The notes: generated by a model not told the origin, from the letters alone. DNA of 61,698 bases from Bacteroidetes bacterium GWF2_35_48 (GCA_001769125.1 MEOG01000099.1:11220-72917), one strand, 5' to 3'. Shown: positions 1-9,690, counted from the stretch's first letter. Made by a program: numbers and translations.

Positions 1-96
1 GCCAATTAAAGCCAATTAAAGCCAATTAAAGCCAATCAAAGCCAATCAAAGCCAATCAAAGCCAATTAAAGCCAATTAAAGCCAATTAAAGCCAAT
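1..96. repeat. 10-bp tandem repeat array at the window edge
   Basis: Nine consecutive 10-bp units plus a partial tenth. Units 1-3 and 7-9 read GCCAATTAAA; units 4-6 read GCCAATCAAA. The block-wise T/C difference suggests growth by duplication of three-unit blocks. There are no spacers, so it is not a CRISPR. The array may continue upstream of the window. Confidence 0.95.
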
Positions 97-222
97 CCCT
101 GAATTAAAATTTAATTAAAACATGTAGTTTATTAACAGGCTGTCGAAAAAAAAATGTTGAATTAAGTTCCTGAAAAAAAAATGTTATTAATTTAGCACGA
201 TTTTTAAGAAGTATGCGTTATT

Positions 223-441
223 ATGGGTAAATCGTTTTTAGCGAGGTTTATGTTTTATTTTGGATTGTCCATGATTGCGGTTTATTTTTTAATGGGTATC
301 GCATTTATTTTTTTTCCGGTTTTCAGGCATATTCCACAAAACATAAAAGTTGTCTTTGGAATTTTTTTTCTTGTTTATGGAGTATTTCGCCTGACACGAT
401 TGGTTTTAAAACTTAAAGAGCAAAAAAAATATGAGAAATAA
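223..441 (+). CDS. Small two-helix membrane protein
   Basis: This 72-residue protein has two hydrophobic stretches (about residues 8-32 and 40-58) and a Lys-rich C-terminus, so it is probably a small inner-membrane protein with two helices. No family is recognised. Its stop overlaps the start of the PstS-like lipoprotein gene by 11 bases, which implies translational coupling with the phosphate-binding-like lipoprotein and TPR protein that follow. No TAnnTTTG promoter was seen in the 130 bases upstream, so transcription may begin outside the inspected stretch. A function in envelope transport is inferred only from the neighbours. Confidence 0.7.
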   Translation: MGKSFLARFMFYFGLSMIAVYFLMGIAFIFFPVFRHIPQNIKVVFGIFFLVYGVFRLTRLVLKLKEQKKYEK

Positions 442-1369
442 AGTTGTTGTTATATTTTTTGTTTTAATTTCTATTTTTATTATTTCCTGTAGTCAGGGAG
501 ATGTAAAAAAGATTGATGAAACGCCAACCCGTGGAAATATTAAGATCGGCGTAGATGAATCGTTTCAGTTATTAGTCATGGCTGAAATAGATGCTTTTCA
601 ATCTATGTATAAATATGCAACGATAAATCCTTCCTATAGACCTGAAAACGATTTATTCTCTGACTTTTTCAAAGATTCAATTCGTTTAATGATTACCACG
701 AGAAAGCTTACCCCTCAGGAAGAAGAAGGACTGAAAAGCAATAATATTATTGCCAGAACAACAAAAATAGCGTATGACGCCTTGGCTTTCATAATTCACA
801 AAGAAAATCCTGATTCATTAATTAAATTTGAAACAATCAGAGAGATTTTTTCAGGTAATGTTTCACAATGGAATCAGATTAATTCAAAATCGAAACTAAA
901 GGAGATCAGGCTTGTTTTCGATAATCCGAAATCTGCCAATGTTCGTTTTATTATGGAGCGTTTTTCATTACCTGTTCAATTTCCCGATTACTGTGCTGCT
1001 GTGAATTCAAATGATGAAGTTATTAATTATGTTGAAAAAAATAAAAACGCAATAGGGGTAATAAGTGTGAATTGGATCAGTGATAAAGCAGATACTGTGT
1101 CAAATAAATTTTTAAGCAAGGTTAAAGTTGTTGCAGTAGGAAGCGCATTGGGAAATAATGAGTACATGTTGCCCTATCAGGCGTATATTGCAGAAAAATC
1201 ATACCCTTTTATAAGGGAAGTTTTCATGATAAACAGAGAATCTTTTTCAGGACTTGGATCCGGCTTTACAGCTTACGTGGCAGGAGAAATCGGACAGAGG
1301 GTTGTCCTTCGTTCAGGTCTTGTTCCGGCAACAATGCCCATTCGTTTAGTTCAGTTTAAAAAAGAGTAG
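431..1369 (+). CDS. PstS-like substrate-binding lipoprotein
   Basis: A 312-residue protein with a lipoprotein signal (hydrophobic run ending ISCS, Cys about residue 20). The rest resembles the PstS/PBP-like family of periplasmic solute-binding proteins: an early segment like that of phosphate binders, a central IREIFSGNVSQWNQI motif (typical 'F.G....W' of PstS), and a closing GQRVVLRSGLVPA motif also typical of PstS-type proteins. No PstABC permease genes are present. In Bacteroidota, such orphan PstS-like lipoproteins commonly sit beside ExbB/ExbD/TonB genes, as here, so a role accompanying TonB-dependent uptake is possible but unproven. It overlaps the preceding small membrane gene and lies 25 bp before a TPR gene. 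Confidence 0.85.
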   Translation: MRNKVVVIFFVLISIFIISCSQGDVKKIDETPTRGNIKIGVDESFQLLVMAEIDAFQSMYKYATINPSYRPENDLFSDFFKDSIRLMITTRKLTPQEEEGLKSNNIIARTTKIAYDALAFIIHKENPDSLIKFETIREIFSGNVSQWNQINSKSKLKEIRLVFDNPKSANVRFIMERFSLPVQFPDYCAAVNSNDEVINYVEKNKNAIGVISVNWISDKADTVSNKFLSKVKVVAVGSALGNNEYMLPYQAYIAEKSYPFIREVFMINRESFSGLGSGFTAYVAGEIGQRVVLRSGLVPATMPIRLVQFKKE

Positions 1370-1394
1370 TTAAATTTCAATTTAATTTTTTTTT

Positions 1395-3098
1395 ATGATT
1401 ACCAGATACCGTATTATTTCAGCTATTTTTGTATGTATTTTTTTATTAAATGTTACTGCTGTTTTGAAAGCGCAGGATTTGAAAAGCTCTATAAGGCTTA
1501 CGCATAGCGAGCAGTTTGAATTAGCCGAAAAAGCGTTCAGGGATTTGATTCAGAAAGATGCTAAGAATGGAGATAATTATTATTATTTCGGAGAGAATTT
1601 TTTGAAATCATATTTTACAGACACGCTAGCTGTATCTTTCAGCGAAATGCTTGATTCTGCTTTTTTGTATTATTCAAGAGGTATTAAAGCAGATGCTGCA
1701 TGCCCGTTAAATTATGTAGGTTTGGGAAGTGTTGCATTATACAAAAAAGATGTAGCCGGAGCCAAAGCGCAATTCAACCGCGCTATTTCTATATTACCAA
1801 GCAAAAAGTATAAAGACAGCCCTGTTTCAAAAGAAAAAGCTGCGCTTACCCTTGCTAAAATTGCTGAAGCATACATTTATATAGAACCCAAAGATATTCC
1901 TCAGGCAACTTTATTAATTAATCAGGCACTTGAGTTTGACAAAACAAATTACATGGTGTACATTATTGCAGGCGATATTTATCTTGAAGACAATGATGGC
2001 TCGAAAGCTATTCAGAATTACAAAAAAGCGCAGGAATATAATATGAATTCAACGCTTGCAAAAACTAAAACCGGAAACATTTACGTGAGGGTTAAAAACC
2101 TGAATGCAGCAATACCTTATTTTGAAGAAGCTGTAACCATTGACCCTAATTTTGCGCCTGTTTACAGGGAATTGGGAGACTTATACTACAAAGCCGGGAA
2201 ATACGACAAAGCAGAATCAAATTATCAAAAATTCCTTGAACTATCAAACAATTTTGCCGCGAAAACCAAGTACATTACTTTATTGTATCTAATACAGAAA
2301 TACGATGATGCGACAAAATATATTGATGAAGTTTTTAAAGTTGACACAAATTCAATTATTTTAAACCGAATTGCAGCATATTGTTTGTATGAATCGGGCA
2401 AATATCCTCAAGCCCAAAAAACGCTTGAACGCTTTTTTAGAAAAGTGAAACCAGAGAAAATTTTATCGAATGATTATGCCTATTTTGGGAAAATTCTAAC
2501 AAAACAAAATTTTGATTCACTTGCTATTGAAAAATTTGAACTTGCTGTAAAATTAGATTCAACAAATGCAGATGTTCTTTCAGAAATTGGTGCTGCTTAT
2601 ACACGGTTGAAAAAAGTTGAAATGGCTGTACCTTATTATGAAAAAAAGATAAATATTAACAAAGCGACTATTCTCGATTATTTCAATCTTGCCAAAATAT
2701 ATTACGGTTTGGTTGACTCTATCACAACAGCCCGCGATACTTTTAATATAATGAGATGTGATACGCTTTTTGGTCTTTTTGTTTCCAGGCAGCCGGAATC
2801 AATGAACGGTTTAGCATGGAAATCCAGAGTAAATGTAAAAATGGATCCGGATTCCAAAAAAGGTCTGGCTAAAGTTTGGTACGACAAAGTTCTTGAAAAG
2901 GCACTTTCAGATTCAGTTAAATACCGCAGAGATATGATAGAGGCTCTGGAATACATTGGTTCTTATCATCTATTTACCGTGGAGAATAAAGTTGAAGCGA
3001 AAAAAACTTTTTTAAGAATTATTGCCATAGACACAAAAAATACGAGGGCTAAAGCGGCTCTTGAATCTAAAGAATTAAAAAATGTGAAAATTGATTAG
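1395..3098 (+). CDS. Exported tetratricopeptide-repeat protein
   Basis: A 567-residue protein with an N-terminal signal peptide (cleavage probably after VLKAQ, about residue 27) followed by TPR helices for nearly the whole length; clear TPR units lie at about residues 75-110, 150-290 and 370-420 (A..Y...G....A patterns). TPR proteins are scaffolds for protein-protein contacts; nothing catalytic is seen. It is third in a tight co-directional set (membrane protein, PstS-like lipoprotein, TPR protein) just upstream of exbB. Because a full promoter lies between it and exbB, the two sets can be expressed separately although they are neighbours. A periplasmic scaffold associated with the TonB machinery is an inference from position. 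Confidence 0.85.
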   Translation: MITRYRIISAIFVCIFLLNVTAVLKAQDLKSSIRLTHSEQFELAEKAFRDLIQKDAKNGDNYYYFGENFLKSYFTDTLAVSFSEMLDSAFLYYSRGIKADAACPLNYVGLGSVALYKKDVAGAKAQFNRAISILPSKKYKDSPVSKEKAALTLAKIAEAYIYIEPKDIPQATLLINQALEFDKTNYMVYIIAGDIYLEDNDGSKAIQNYKKAQEYNMNSTLAKTKTGNIYVRVKNLNAAIPYFEEAVTIDPNFAPVYRELGDLYYKAGKYDKAESNYQKFLELSNNFAAKTKYITLLYLIQKYDDATKYIDEVFKVDTNSIILNRIAAYCLYESGKYPQAQKTLERFFRKVKPEKILSNDYAYFGKILTKQNFDSLAIEKFELAVKLDSTNADVLSEIGAAYTRLKKVEMAVPYYEKKININKATILDYFNLAKIYYGLVDSITTARDTFNIMRCDTLFGLFVSRQPESMNGLAWKSRVNVKMDPDSKKGLAKVWYDKVLEKALSDSVKYRRDMIEALEYIGSYHLFTVENKVEAKKTFLRIIAIDTKNTRAKAALESKELKNVKID

Positions 3099-3156
3099 GG
3101 TAAAATTACTGTCTTCGACCACTGCTTAAGAATGGCAGATAGGCTCAGTCAGCGAT

Positions 3157-3191
3157 AAACATTAAACCTGAAACATTAAACTTGAAACTGT
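3157..3191. repeat. Heptamer array (AAACATT/AAACCTG type)
   Basis: Five contiguous 7-bp units: AAACATT, AAACCTG, AAACATT, AAACTTG, AAACTGT. Just upstream lies GCTCAGTCAGCG, which is also beside the similar array at 32748-32768 before xthA. Both arrays sit immediately upstream of a gene start. Confidence 0.8.
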
Positions 3192-3201
3192 TTAATAATA
3201 A

Positions 3202-3232
3202 TTTGAAGTTTAATAAAAGAAATATATATTTG
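3202..3232 (+). promoter_or_regulatory. Bacteroidota-type promoter of exbB-exbD-exbD-tonB
   Basis: TTTG at 3202-3205 and TATATTTG at 3225-3232 are separated by exactly 19 nt, matching the Bacteroides -33 (TTTG) and -7 (TAnnTTTG) consensus. The exbB start codon follows 63 bases downstream. Confidence 0.8.
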
Positions 3233-3294
3233 TAGCATTTAAAACGAAATCAATAGAAATCAAAGTAAATTATTAATTTTTAAATTTTATAACT

Positions 3295-4110
3295 ATGGCT
3301 CAGAAAAAAAGTAGTGGATTAAAAGACGCATTACAATCAATTTTTGCATCTGGCGCAATTATCATAGCTATTGTGCTTGGTTTTGTTACCTGGAAATACA
3401 TCATGGGAAACCCTGTGAATTTTGAAGGAGGAAATCCTGCAGGTCACCCGATGCCTGGCAATTATCTTGCTATCATTTACAAAGGGGGATATATTGTTCC
3501 GCTACTGATTGCCTGCGTTCTTACAGCAATTATTTTCTTCATCGAAAGATCAATTTCTATTTCCAAAGCAAAAGGTAAAGGTAAATTAAATCTGTTTGTA
3601 TCTAACATTCGTGAATTACTTGCCAGCAATCAGATTGAAGAAGCAAAGGCCTTATGTGATAAACAAAAGGGATCATTAGCCAATGTTGTCAAAGCAGGTT
3701 TACACAGATATAAAGATCTTCAGGATGACACTACTTTAATGAAAGACCAAAAAGTCCTTGCGATTCAGAAAGAACTTGAAGAAGCAGCTGCTCTTGAGCT
3801 TCCAATGTTGTCAAAGAATTTGGTTATTTTATCAACGTTAACTTCTATCAGCGTGTTGATTGGTCTTATCGGAACAGTTCTTGGTATGATCAAGGCTTTT
3901 GCTGCACTTGCTACTGCCGGCGCTCCCGATGCTCTTGCTCTTGCAACAGGTATTTCTGAAGCGCTTATCAATACAGCTTTTGGTATCTCCGGTTCCACCT
4001 TGGCTCTTATTTTTTATAATTATTTTACAACAAAAGTTGATGCGCTTACATTTAAAATGGATGAAGCCAACTTTAGCGTAATTCAAACTTTTGGCTCAAG
4101 TTTAAAATAA
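3295..4110 (+). CDS. exbB: ExbB/TolQ/MotA-type proton channel protein
   Basis: A 271-residue inner-membrane protein of the MotA/TolQ/ExbB family. Helices lie at about residues 15-32, 53-77, 172-205 and 218-243. The segment around 180-230 has the family signature (L...T.LGMI.AF..L...G, then ISEAL..TA.G). It forms the pentameric channel that, with ExbD, converts proton flow into TonB movement. The N-terminal extra helix and Gly/Pro loop before the first canonical helix are usual in Bacteroidota. The gene opens an exbB-exbD-exbD-tonB operon with a full promoter upstream and 39 bp to the next gene. Confidence 0.95.
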   Translation: MAQKKSSGLKDALQSIFASGAIIIAIVLGFVTWKYIMGNPVNFEGGNPAGHPMPGNYLAIIYKGGYIVPLLIACVLTAIIFFIERSISISKAKGKGKLNLFVSNIRELLASNQIEEAKALCDKQKGSLANVVKAGLHRYKDLQDDTTLMKDQKVLAIQKELEEAAALELPMLSKNLVILSTLTSISVLIGLIGTVLGMIKAFAALATAGAPDALALATGISEALINTAFGISGSTLALIFYNYFTTKVDALTFKMDEANFSVIQTFGSSLK

Positions 4111-4149
4111 TTTGACCTTATTAAATATACACAAAAAATAGTTTAATAT

Positions 4150-4806
4150 ATGCCAAAAATTAAATTACCAACCAGTTCGCCGCATATTGATATGACGCCA
4201 ATGGTTGACCTTTTCTCTTTGCTTTTAACATTTTTCATGCTTACCACTTCTTTTAAACCGACGGAAGTTGCTGTAATTGATACTCCTGCCTCAATTTCAG
4301 AGAAGCAGGCTCCCGATAACAATATCATGACTATTTCTATTAGTAAAGTAAATAAACTTTATTTCAATATTGATAACGGGATTGATACAAGTAGGCATTA
4401 CAGAATTGAAACATTGAAAAAAATGGGGGAATATTATAAAATTGTATTTACCCCAAAGGAATTAGCAAAGTTTGAAAAGCTATCAGGATTTGGTTTCCCT
4501 ATTCAGGCTATGAAGGCTTGGATAAATGCGGCAGATCAGAAAGCCAGAGATGAAATTCAGGCTACTCTCGAAAAAGATAAAAAGGATGGAATTCCTATTG
4601 ACTCTACCGATAATCAGTTTTCAAACTGGATTCTGTTTGCAAGAACAGCAAATCCCGATTTGCAGGTAGCTATAAAAGCAGACCTTGAAACTGAATACGA
4701 AATCGTAAAAAAAGTACTTGATATTCTTCAGGAAAAACAGGTTAATAAGTTTAATCTTGTTACGAATATGGAGAAAGTTGAAGTTAAAATGGAAGATATT
4801 AAGTAA
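4150..4806 (+). CDS. exbD: ExbD/TolR-type biopolymer transport protein (first copy)
   Basis: A 218-residue protein beginning with the ExbD signature: a short cytoplasmic N-terminus, the SPHIDMTPMVDLFSLLLTF helix with the channel Asp (MVDL, about residue 19), and a periplasmic domain. The periplasmic part is longer than the usual 130-140-residue ExbD because of an insertion rich in Lys/Asp (about residues 90-160). It couples proton flux through ExbB to TonB. Two successive exbD genes are common in Bacteroidota Ton operons and probably form a heterodimer in the channel pore; this is inference from gene order. It is followed by the second exbD after 35 bp. Confidence 0.93.
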   Translation: MPKIKLPTSSPHIDMTPMVDLFSLLLTFFMLTTSFKPTEVAVIDTPASISEKQAPDNNIMTISISKVNKLYFNIDNGIDTSRHYRIETLKKMGEYYKIVFTPKELAKFEKLSGFGFPIQAMKAWINAADQKARDEIQATLEKDKKDGIPIDSTDNQFSNWILFARTANPDLQVAIKADLETEYEIVKKVLDILQEKQVNKFNLVTNMEKVEVKMEDIK

Positions 4807-4841
4807 TGCAGTTTTTAATTTTGAATTAAAAAAAAGAATAT

Positions 4842-5591
4842 ATGGCGCAAATAGAAGATCATGGCAATGACCATGGGAAAGGTGGAAAAAAACGACCCAA
4901 AAAGCATAGCACACATATAGACATGACTCCCATGGTGGATCTTATGTGTTTGCTTATCACTTTTTTTATGCTTACCACTGCTTTCAGCAAGCCAAAAGTT
5001 ATGGAAATTGTGTTGCCCGAAAAGAAAAAAGATGATAAAATAGAAGGGCCTAAAGTTCCAAAACACAGAACATTTAATATTTTAATTACTCAGAATAGTA
5101 CTATTTATTGGTATATCGGGAATTATAATCCTACTGATAAAACGGATACAATTCCTAATTTTTATAAAACGGATTTCAGTAAAGATGGAATCAGAAAAGT
5201 GTTGCTTGCCAGAAATAAAGAACTGTTTAAATCTATTGAGGAATTAAAGGAAAATGTTAAAAAAGGGGTTGTAAAACCAGAGGAAATTTTAACAAAAGAT
5301 TCTTTAGCTGTCTTGCAAAAGACTAAAACGCAAAACGAAATCGTTAATTTTATAACAATGAAAGCAATCAAGGAATTAAAGTCGAAAGATGAGATTGGTC
5401 CTATTGTTTTGATTAAAGCTGATAAAGAGCATACTAAATACAAAGATTTCGTTCGTATCATTGATGAAATGGCTATAGCAAGTATTGCCCGTTATGCAGT
5501 TGTTGATCCATCTTTTTATGAAATGCAGAAGCTTGCAGAGTTAACAGGTAATGCTCCTCCAGTTGCTGAAAATAAAGAAACAAAAAAATAA
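4842..5591 (+). CDS. exbD: ExbD/TolR-type biopolymer transport protein (second copy)
   Basis: A 249-residue paralogue of the previous gene. The N-terminus is His/Gly/Lys-rich, followed by the HIDMTPMVDLMCLLITFF transmembrane segment with the essential Asp retained (MVDL), then TTAFSKPKVMEIVLPEK, a typical ExbD exit from the membrane. The periplasmic region carries a long Lys/Glu-rich insertion (about residues 100-180) before the conserved ExbD C-terminal fold (PIVLIKADKE.T.Y.DFV.IIDEM). It sits 12 bp before tonB. Retention of the channel Asp in both copies argues that both are functional rather than one being decayed. Confidence 0.93.
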   Translation: MAQIEDHGNDHGKGGKKRPKKHSTHIDMTPMVDLMCLLITFFMLTTAFSKPKVMEIVLPEKKKDDKIEGPKVPKHRTFNILITQNSTIYWYIGNYNPTDKTDTIPNFYKTDFSKDGIRKVLLARNKELFKSIEELKENVKKGVVKPEEILTKDSLAVLQKTKTQNEIVNFITMKAIKELKSKDEIGPIVLIKADKEHTKYKDFVRIIDEMAIASIARYAVVDPSFYEMQKLAELTGNAPPVAENKETKK

Positions 5592-5603
5592 AAAGGAAAA
5601 ATT

Positions 5604-6377
5604 ATGTCAATATTTAATAGTGGAATGGATCTCGACGAAATTACCTTTGAAAAAAGGAATAAGGAGTACGGGGCTTATTGGTTAAGAAAAATATATAAAA
5701 AGAACATTACTGTTGCTTTTATTATAAGTTTTGTGATTCTTATCATTACAGTGGGAACTCCATTTCTTCTTGCAAGTATGCAGGAGCGAAAAAATGTTAT
5801 GGAAAACACTGTTGAAGCTGTACTTGCAGATGTGAACAGACAGGATGAGGATGAACCTCCTCCGCCACCTCCGCCGCCTCCGCCACCTCCGGCTTTGGAG
5901 CAACAGGTTAAATTTACAGCTCCCGTAGTTGTAGACTCTGTTGAAGAAAAAGTTGAGCTCGCTGTAACTGAAGAACAGGTTGATAATACTCAAAACGAAG
6001 AAGTGCGCGAGGAAGTTGTGGAAGTGAAAGAAGAGAAGAAAGAAGTGCAGGAAGAAGACATGCAGGTATTTACTGTGGTTGAAGAGCCTCCAACATTTCC
6101 GGGTGGTGAAGACGAATTGCTGAAATTTATTCAATCTAATACAAAATACCCTGAAATTGCAAAAGAAAATAATATACAGGGTAGAGTTTATGTGCAGTTT
6201 GTAATTAATTCGAAAGGGAAAGTCGGAGAGATTAAAGTAGTTCGTGGCGTTGACCCTGCTTTAGATGCAGAGGCAATCCGTGTAATAAAAAATTTACCTG
6301 ACTGGACTCCGGGAAAGCAAGCCGGTAGGGCTGTGAAAGTTGCTTTTACAGTCCCTATTAATTTCAAATTGCAATAA
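5604..6377 (+). CDS. tonB: TonB energy transducer
   Basis: A 257-residue TonB. The N-terminus MDLDEITFEKRNKEYGAYWL is the form usual in Bacteroidota, followed by one transmembrane helix (about residues 35-57). A run of twelve prolines starts near residue 85, then a Glu/Val-rich spacer, then the TonB C-terminal domain (about 160-257: FPGGEDELLKFI, YPEIAKENNIQGRVYVQFVI, VDPALDAEAIRVIK..P.W.PGKQ.G..V). It transmits force to outer-membrane TonB-dependent receptors, none of which is encoded here. A strong terminator follows the stop codon and closes the operon. Confidence 0.96.
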   Translation: MSIFNSGMDLDEITFEKRNKEYGAYWLRKIYKKNITVAFIISFVILIITVGTPFLLASMQERKNVMENTVEAVLADVNRQDEDEPPPPPPPPPPPPALEQQVKFTAPVVVDSVEEKVELAVTEEQVDNTQNEEVREEVVEVKEEKKEVQEEDMQVFTVVEEPPTFPGGEDELLKFIQSNTKYPEIAKENNIQGRVYVQFVINSKGKVGEIKVVRGVDPALDAEAIRVIKNLPDWTPGKQAGRAVKVAFTVPINFKLQ

Positions 6378-6390
6378 AAAATTTTATACA

Positions 6391-6426
6391 AAAAAAAGAA
6401 AGCCCGATTTATCGGGCTTTCTTTTT
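6391..6426 (+). terminator. Intrinsic terminator after tonB
   Basis: GAAAGCCCGAT (6398-6408) pairs with ATCGGGCTTTC (6411-6421), preceded by an A-tract and followed by a T-tract. It is symmetrical, so it could also stop transcription arriving from the minus strand. Confidence 0.9.
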
Positions 6427-6620
6427 GGTATACTCTAACAGGTCATATTTTATCAATCGGTTAAACCCTTGAGGTCTCATCGTGTCTATCCAGTGGAGAT
6501 ACCAAGGTTTTTTCTTATCGTAAACGAAAGTTTACTGACCGTAAATTGTGCCTTCATCCGAATATAGAGTTTTTTTTATTTTGTGATTTACCGACTTTTC
6601 TTTGAGCAGAAACTTTTTTA

Positions 6621-9600
6621 TTATTCTACAACAAGTTTTTTACTTATAATTCCATTGCCTGTTTTTATCTGAACAAAATAAATTCCTGAATTGAAAGCAG
6701 AGAGACAAATGGGAAGTACTGTCTGTTCTGAATCTTTCGTACAGGTTTTTGAAACTATTATTTTGCCGGTAATATCAATAATTTCAATACTGAAAACCAG
6801 ATGTTGTTCGTTTGAGATTTCAATAAAAGTTAAATCATTAGCAGGATTTGGGTAAACAGACAACATATTTGAACTAATAATATCTCTTATGGAACTTAAA
6901 ATAACATCAACATTTATTGCATCAGAAGCCATGCAGCCCTCTTCGTTTCTTACCTCAATATTGTAGGAATAAAATCCGGGTTGAATAGTAGATCCATCCA
7001 GTGTGATAAAATTTTCAGTTGCCCCATTGCTCCATAAATACGAATAATAATCGTCCGGTACTTCGATAACAAGGGTATCTCTGGTTGTCATGGATGTGTC
7101 GGGACCAAGTGATACTGTAGGTATAGGGTTTACAACTACAGCAACAGAATCTTTTGAAGTACAACCACCAGCAGCACTGACAACAAGAGTATACAAGCCA
7201 GTTTGGGTTACTGTAAATGTTTGAGATGTACCCTGTCCGTTATTCCAACTGTAAGACGAAGCAACAACTCCTGCATCTAAAATAATGCTGCCACAAACAG
7301 CAGTATCTTCAATAAGATTAATCTCTAAAACCGGATTGATAAAAACATAGACTGTATCTGATCCGTAACATGAATATGTATTGTATGCCTCAAGAATAAA
7401 AACGCCAGGCGTATCAACGGTTAGGGATGGTGTGTGCATTCCGTTATTCCATGTGTAGGTCATAAAGTCTCCACCATTTAAAATAGTCGAATCTCCAGCG
7501 CAAAGAGTAACATCGGAACCGAGGTCAACCTCAGGTGCGGGATTTACCGTAAGTGTCATAGTATTTGTTGCATCTGATCCACAATTATTAGTTGCTAGAC
7601 AATAATAGGTACCATCATCTGAGACTGATAATGATGGGAAGTGTAAAACAGAATCTGTGGCGCCGGAAATCGCATTTCCATCATGAAGCCATGAATAGGA
7701 AATTGTTCCTCCGGTAGCATTCGCTGTTAAAGTAATGGTATCACCCGCACAACGGGTTTTGTTTACAAGTATGCTGTTCATTTCTGGTTCTTCGTTGACA
7801 GATAATGTAGCGCTTTCGGTAATAGTATCTCCGCAGGTATTCCAAATTCTGCATGCATATTGACCGGCATTTAACGCGTTAACATTCGTTAAACTTAATG
7901 TCGTGCTTGTTTCTGAAGAAAGATCAGAGCCATTGAAAGTCCATGTGTATGATAAGGGAAGATTGCTTTCAGCACTCATGGAAAAAGAGGCATTTCCTCC
8001 TACGCATGTCTGTTGATCAACAGGCTGAAGCGTAACGTGGGGAAGTGTGTTAACAGAAATCACAACCGGATTTGAAGTATCAGCTCCACAATCATTACTT
8101 ACATAACAAATATAGTTTCCTTCAGTTGCAGAGGTAATATTATACAGAGTATAATGGTTGTGACCGGATCCTGGCAACACGTTATCATTGTGAGTCCAGT
8201 AATAGGAGAGGGGTTCTGATCCCTGCACTTGCATAGTAAGAACGATAACCTGTCCTTCACATTCTGTAAGGTTTATCGGTTCTAAAACAATAAGCGGTGG
8301 TGTTTGCACAATTAAATTTGCAGTATCTGAAATTGCAAAGCCACATTCATTTGTTACAAGGCAGGTGTAGTTTCCGGCATGACCGACATTAAGAATTGAA
8401 ATGGAATAATTTGTCGCATCAGCTCCCGAAATATTTGCGCCTTCTTTTCTCCATTGATATACAAAAGGCTCTGTTCCATCAACTTTAACAGAAAAGGAAA
8501 CGGTATCGCCGGTACATCTGATAGCATCCATGGGTTGTGTGTAAAAAGTTGGTGCTGTTTTTACATCAAATTGCGCTGTGTCAGTAGAAACTGTTCCACA
8601 CGTATTTGTTACAAGACAGAAATATTCACCCCCATCTGAAGCAGCAAAATTATTTAATGTAAGCGTGTTGTTTGTAGAATCAACAATGCTCGTGAGTCCA
8701 TGATACCATTGATAAGTGATTGGGGGCGTTCCATTCGCTGTAGTGATAAATTTTACAGTATCTCCTTCGCATTCATTAAAATCGTAGGGTTGTGCCGTTA
8801 TTGATGGGAGCGAGTTGGTAGTTAGAACTGCGGCAGAGGATGTTACTGTATCGCAATTGTTCCATACAACACATGAATACGCGGCTTCATCATTAACAGT
8901 TACTCCCGGAATAGAGAGATACGCAAGATTTGCTCCCGAAATATTACTGCCATCTTTTTTCCATTGGTAATTTACATTTGTTCCGCTGGTTGTAATAGTA
9001 AATTGGGCATTTGAGCCAAGACAAACGACTTGATTTGTGGGTTGTACCGTAATTGCGGGGGGTAAGTTTACAGTCAGGTTAGCTGTTGTGCTGGTAACAG
9101 AACCACAGGCATTGCTTACCTGACAGGAATATTGCCCGGAATTAGATGTCGTTGCGTTATACAGAACATAAAAAGAACCAAAGCCATTTGTAATATTTGA
9201 GCCGTTTTTCAACCATTGAAATCCCAGATAATCTCCGGTTGCTCCAATGGAAAAATATGCAGAATCTCCCTCACAAATAAATATTCCCGATGGATGGGTT
9301 GTAATAACAGGAACATCTGCCGCAACACGTACAAAAGCAGTATCTGTTGTTGCATTTCCATAGGCATTCGTAACAACGCATACATAGCCTGCTTCATCTG
9401 TGAGTTGCAAAGAAATGAAATTTAATAAATTGCTGGTTTCCCCGGATATTATAGTTCCATTTTTTTTCCACTGGTAGGAGAGGGGCTGCGAACCGTTTGC
9501 CTCAACCGTTAAAGTTGCAGAATTCCCGGCGCATTTTATCATGCTCATTGGAGGAGTTGTTATAGTGGGTACTATTTGAGCATAATTGTTAAATGCAAAA

Positions 9601-9635
9601 AAAAAGGATAATAAAAAAGGTAAATATTTTTTCAT
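6621..9635 (-). CDS. Secreted Ig-repeat protein with T9SS sorting domain
   Basis: About 1004 residues from the ATG at 9635 (an in-frame TTG lies three codons earlier; the ATG directly precedes a Lys-Lys signal peptide ending NYAQ). The mature protein has eight Ig-like domains of about 85 residues, each with a Cys near the start, a central W and a Y.C near the end, then three PKD-like units opening with LG.D/I.ED and C. The end (about 925-1004, beginning LSVYPNPANDLTFIE and finishing GIYFVQIKTGNG..SKKLVVE) is a type A T9SS C-terminal sorting domain. It should be exported by T9SS to the cell surface or medium, perhaps as an adhesin; no enzyme domain is visible. Confidence 0.9.
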   Translation of the reverse strand: MKKYLPFLLSFFFAFNNYAQIVPTITTPPMSMIKCAGNSATLTVEANGSQPLSYQWKKNGTIISGETSNLLNFISLQLTDEAGYVCVVTNAYGNATTDTAFVRVAADVPVITTHPSGIFICEGDSAYFSIGATGDYLGFQWLKNGSNITNGFGSFYVLYNATTSNSGQYSCQVSNACGSVTSTTANLTVNLPPAITVQPTNQVVCLGSNAQFTITTSGTNVNYQWKKDGSNISGANLAYLSIPGVTVNDEAAYSCVVWNNCDTVTSSAAVLTTNSLPSITAQPYDFNECEGDTVKFITTANGTPPITYQWYHGLTSIVDSTNNTLTLNNFAASDGGEYFCLVTNTCGTVSTDTAQFDVKTAPTFYTQPMDAIRCTGDTVSFSVKVDGTEPFVYQWRKEGANISGADATNYSISILNVGHAGNYTCLVTNECGFAISDTANLIVQTPPLIVLEPINLTECEGQVIVLTMQVQGSEPLSYYWTHNDNVLPGSGHNHYTLYNITSATEGNYICYVSNDCGADTSNPVVISVNTLPHVTLQPVDQQTCVGGNASFSMSAESNLPLSYTWTFNGSDLSSETSTTLSLTNVNALNAGQYACRIWNTCGDTITESATLSVNEEPEMNSILVNKTRCAGDTITLTANATGGTISYSWLHDGNAISGATDSVLHFPSLSVSDDGTYYCLATNNCGSDATNTMTLTVNPAPEVDLGSDVTLCAGDSTILNGGDFMTYTWNNGMHTPSLTVDTPGVFILEAYNTYSCYGSDTVYVFINPVLEINLIEDTAVCGSIILDAGVVASSYSWNNGQGTSQTFTVTQTGLYTLVVSAAGGCTSKDSVAVVVNPIPTVSLGPDTSMTTRDTLVIEVPDDYYSYLWSNGATENFITLDGSTIQPGFYSYNIEVRNEEGCMASDAINVDVILSSIRDIISSNMLSVYPNPANDLTFIEISNEQHLVFSIEIIDITGKIIVSKTCTKDSEQTVLPICLSAFNSGIYFVQIKTGNGIISKKLVVE

Positions 9636-9671
9636 GATTAACAATGAATTAATTTAATTTATAAGAGCAAA

Positions 9672-9679
9672 CAAATTTA
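9672..9679 (-). promoter_or_regulatory. Putative -7 element for the Ig-repeat T9SS gene
   Basis: Read on the minus strand, TAAATTTG matches TAnnTTTG and lies 36 bases before the start codon. No TTTG was found at the expected -33 spacing, so this is a half-match. Confidence 0.45.
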
Positions 9680-9690
9680 CACAAATTTTA

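Noticed and set aside
1-96. Possible CRISPR array at the start of the window
   Set aside because: Units are contiguous 10-mers with no spacers between them, so this is a simple tandem repeat.
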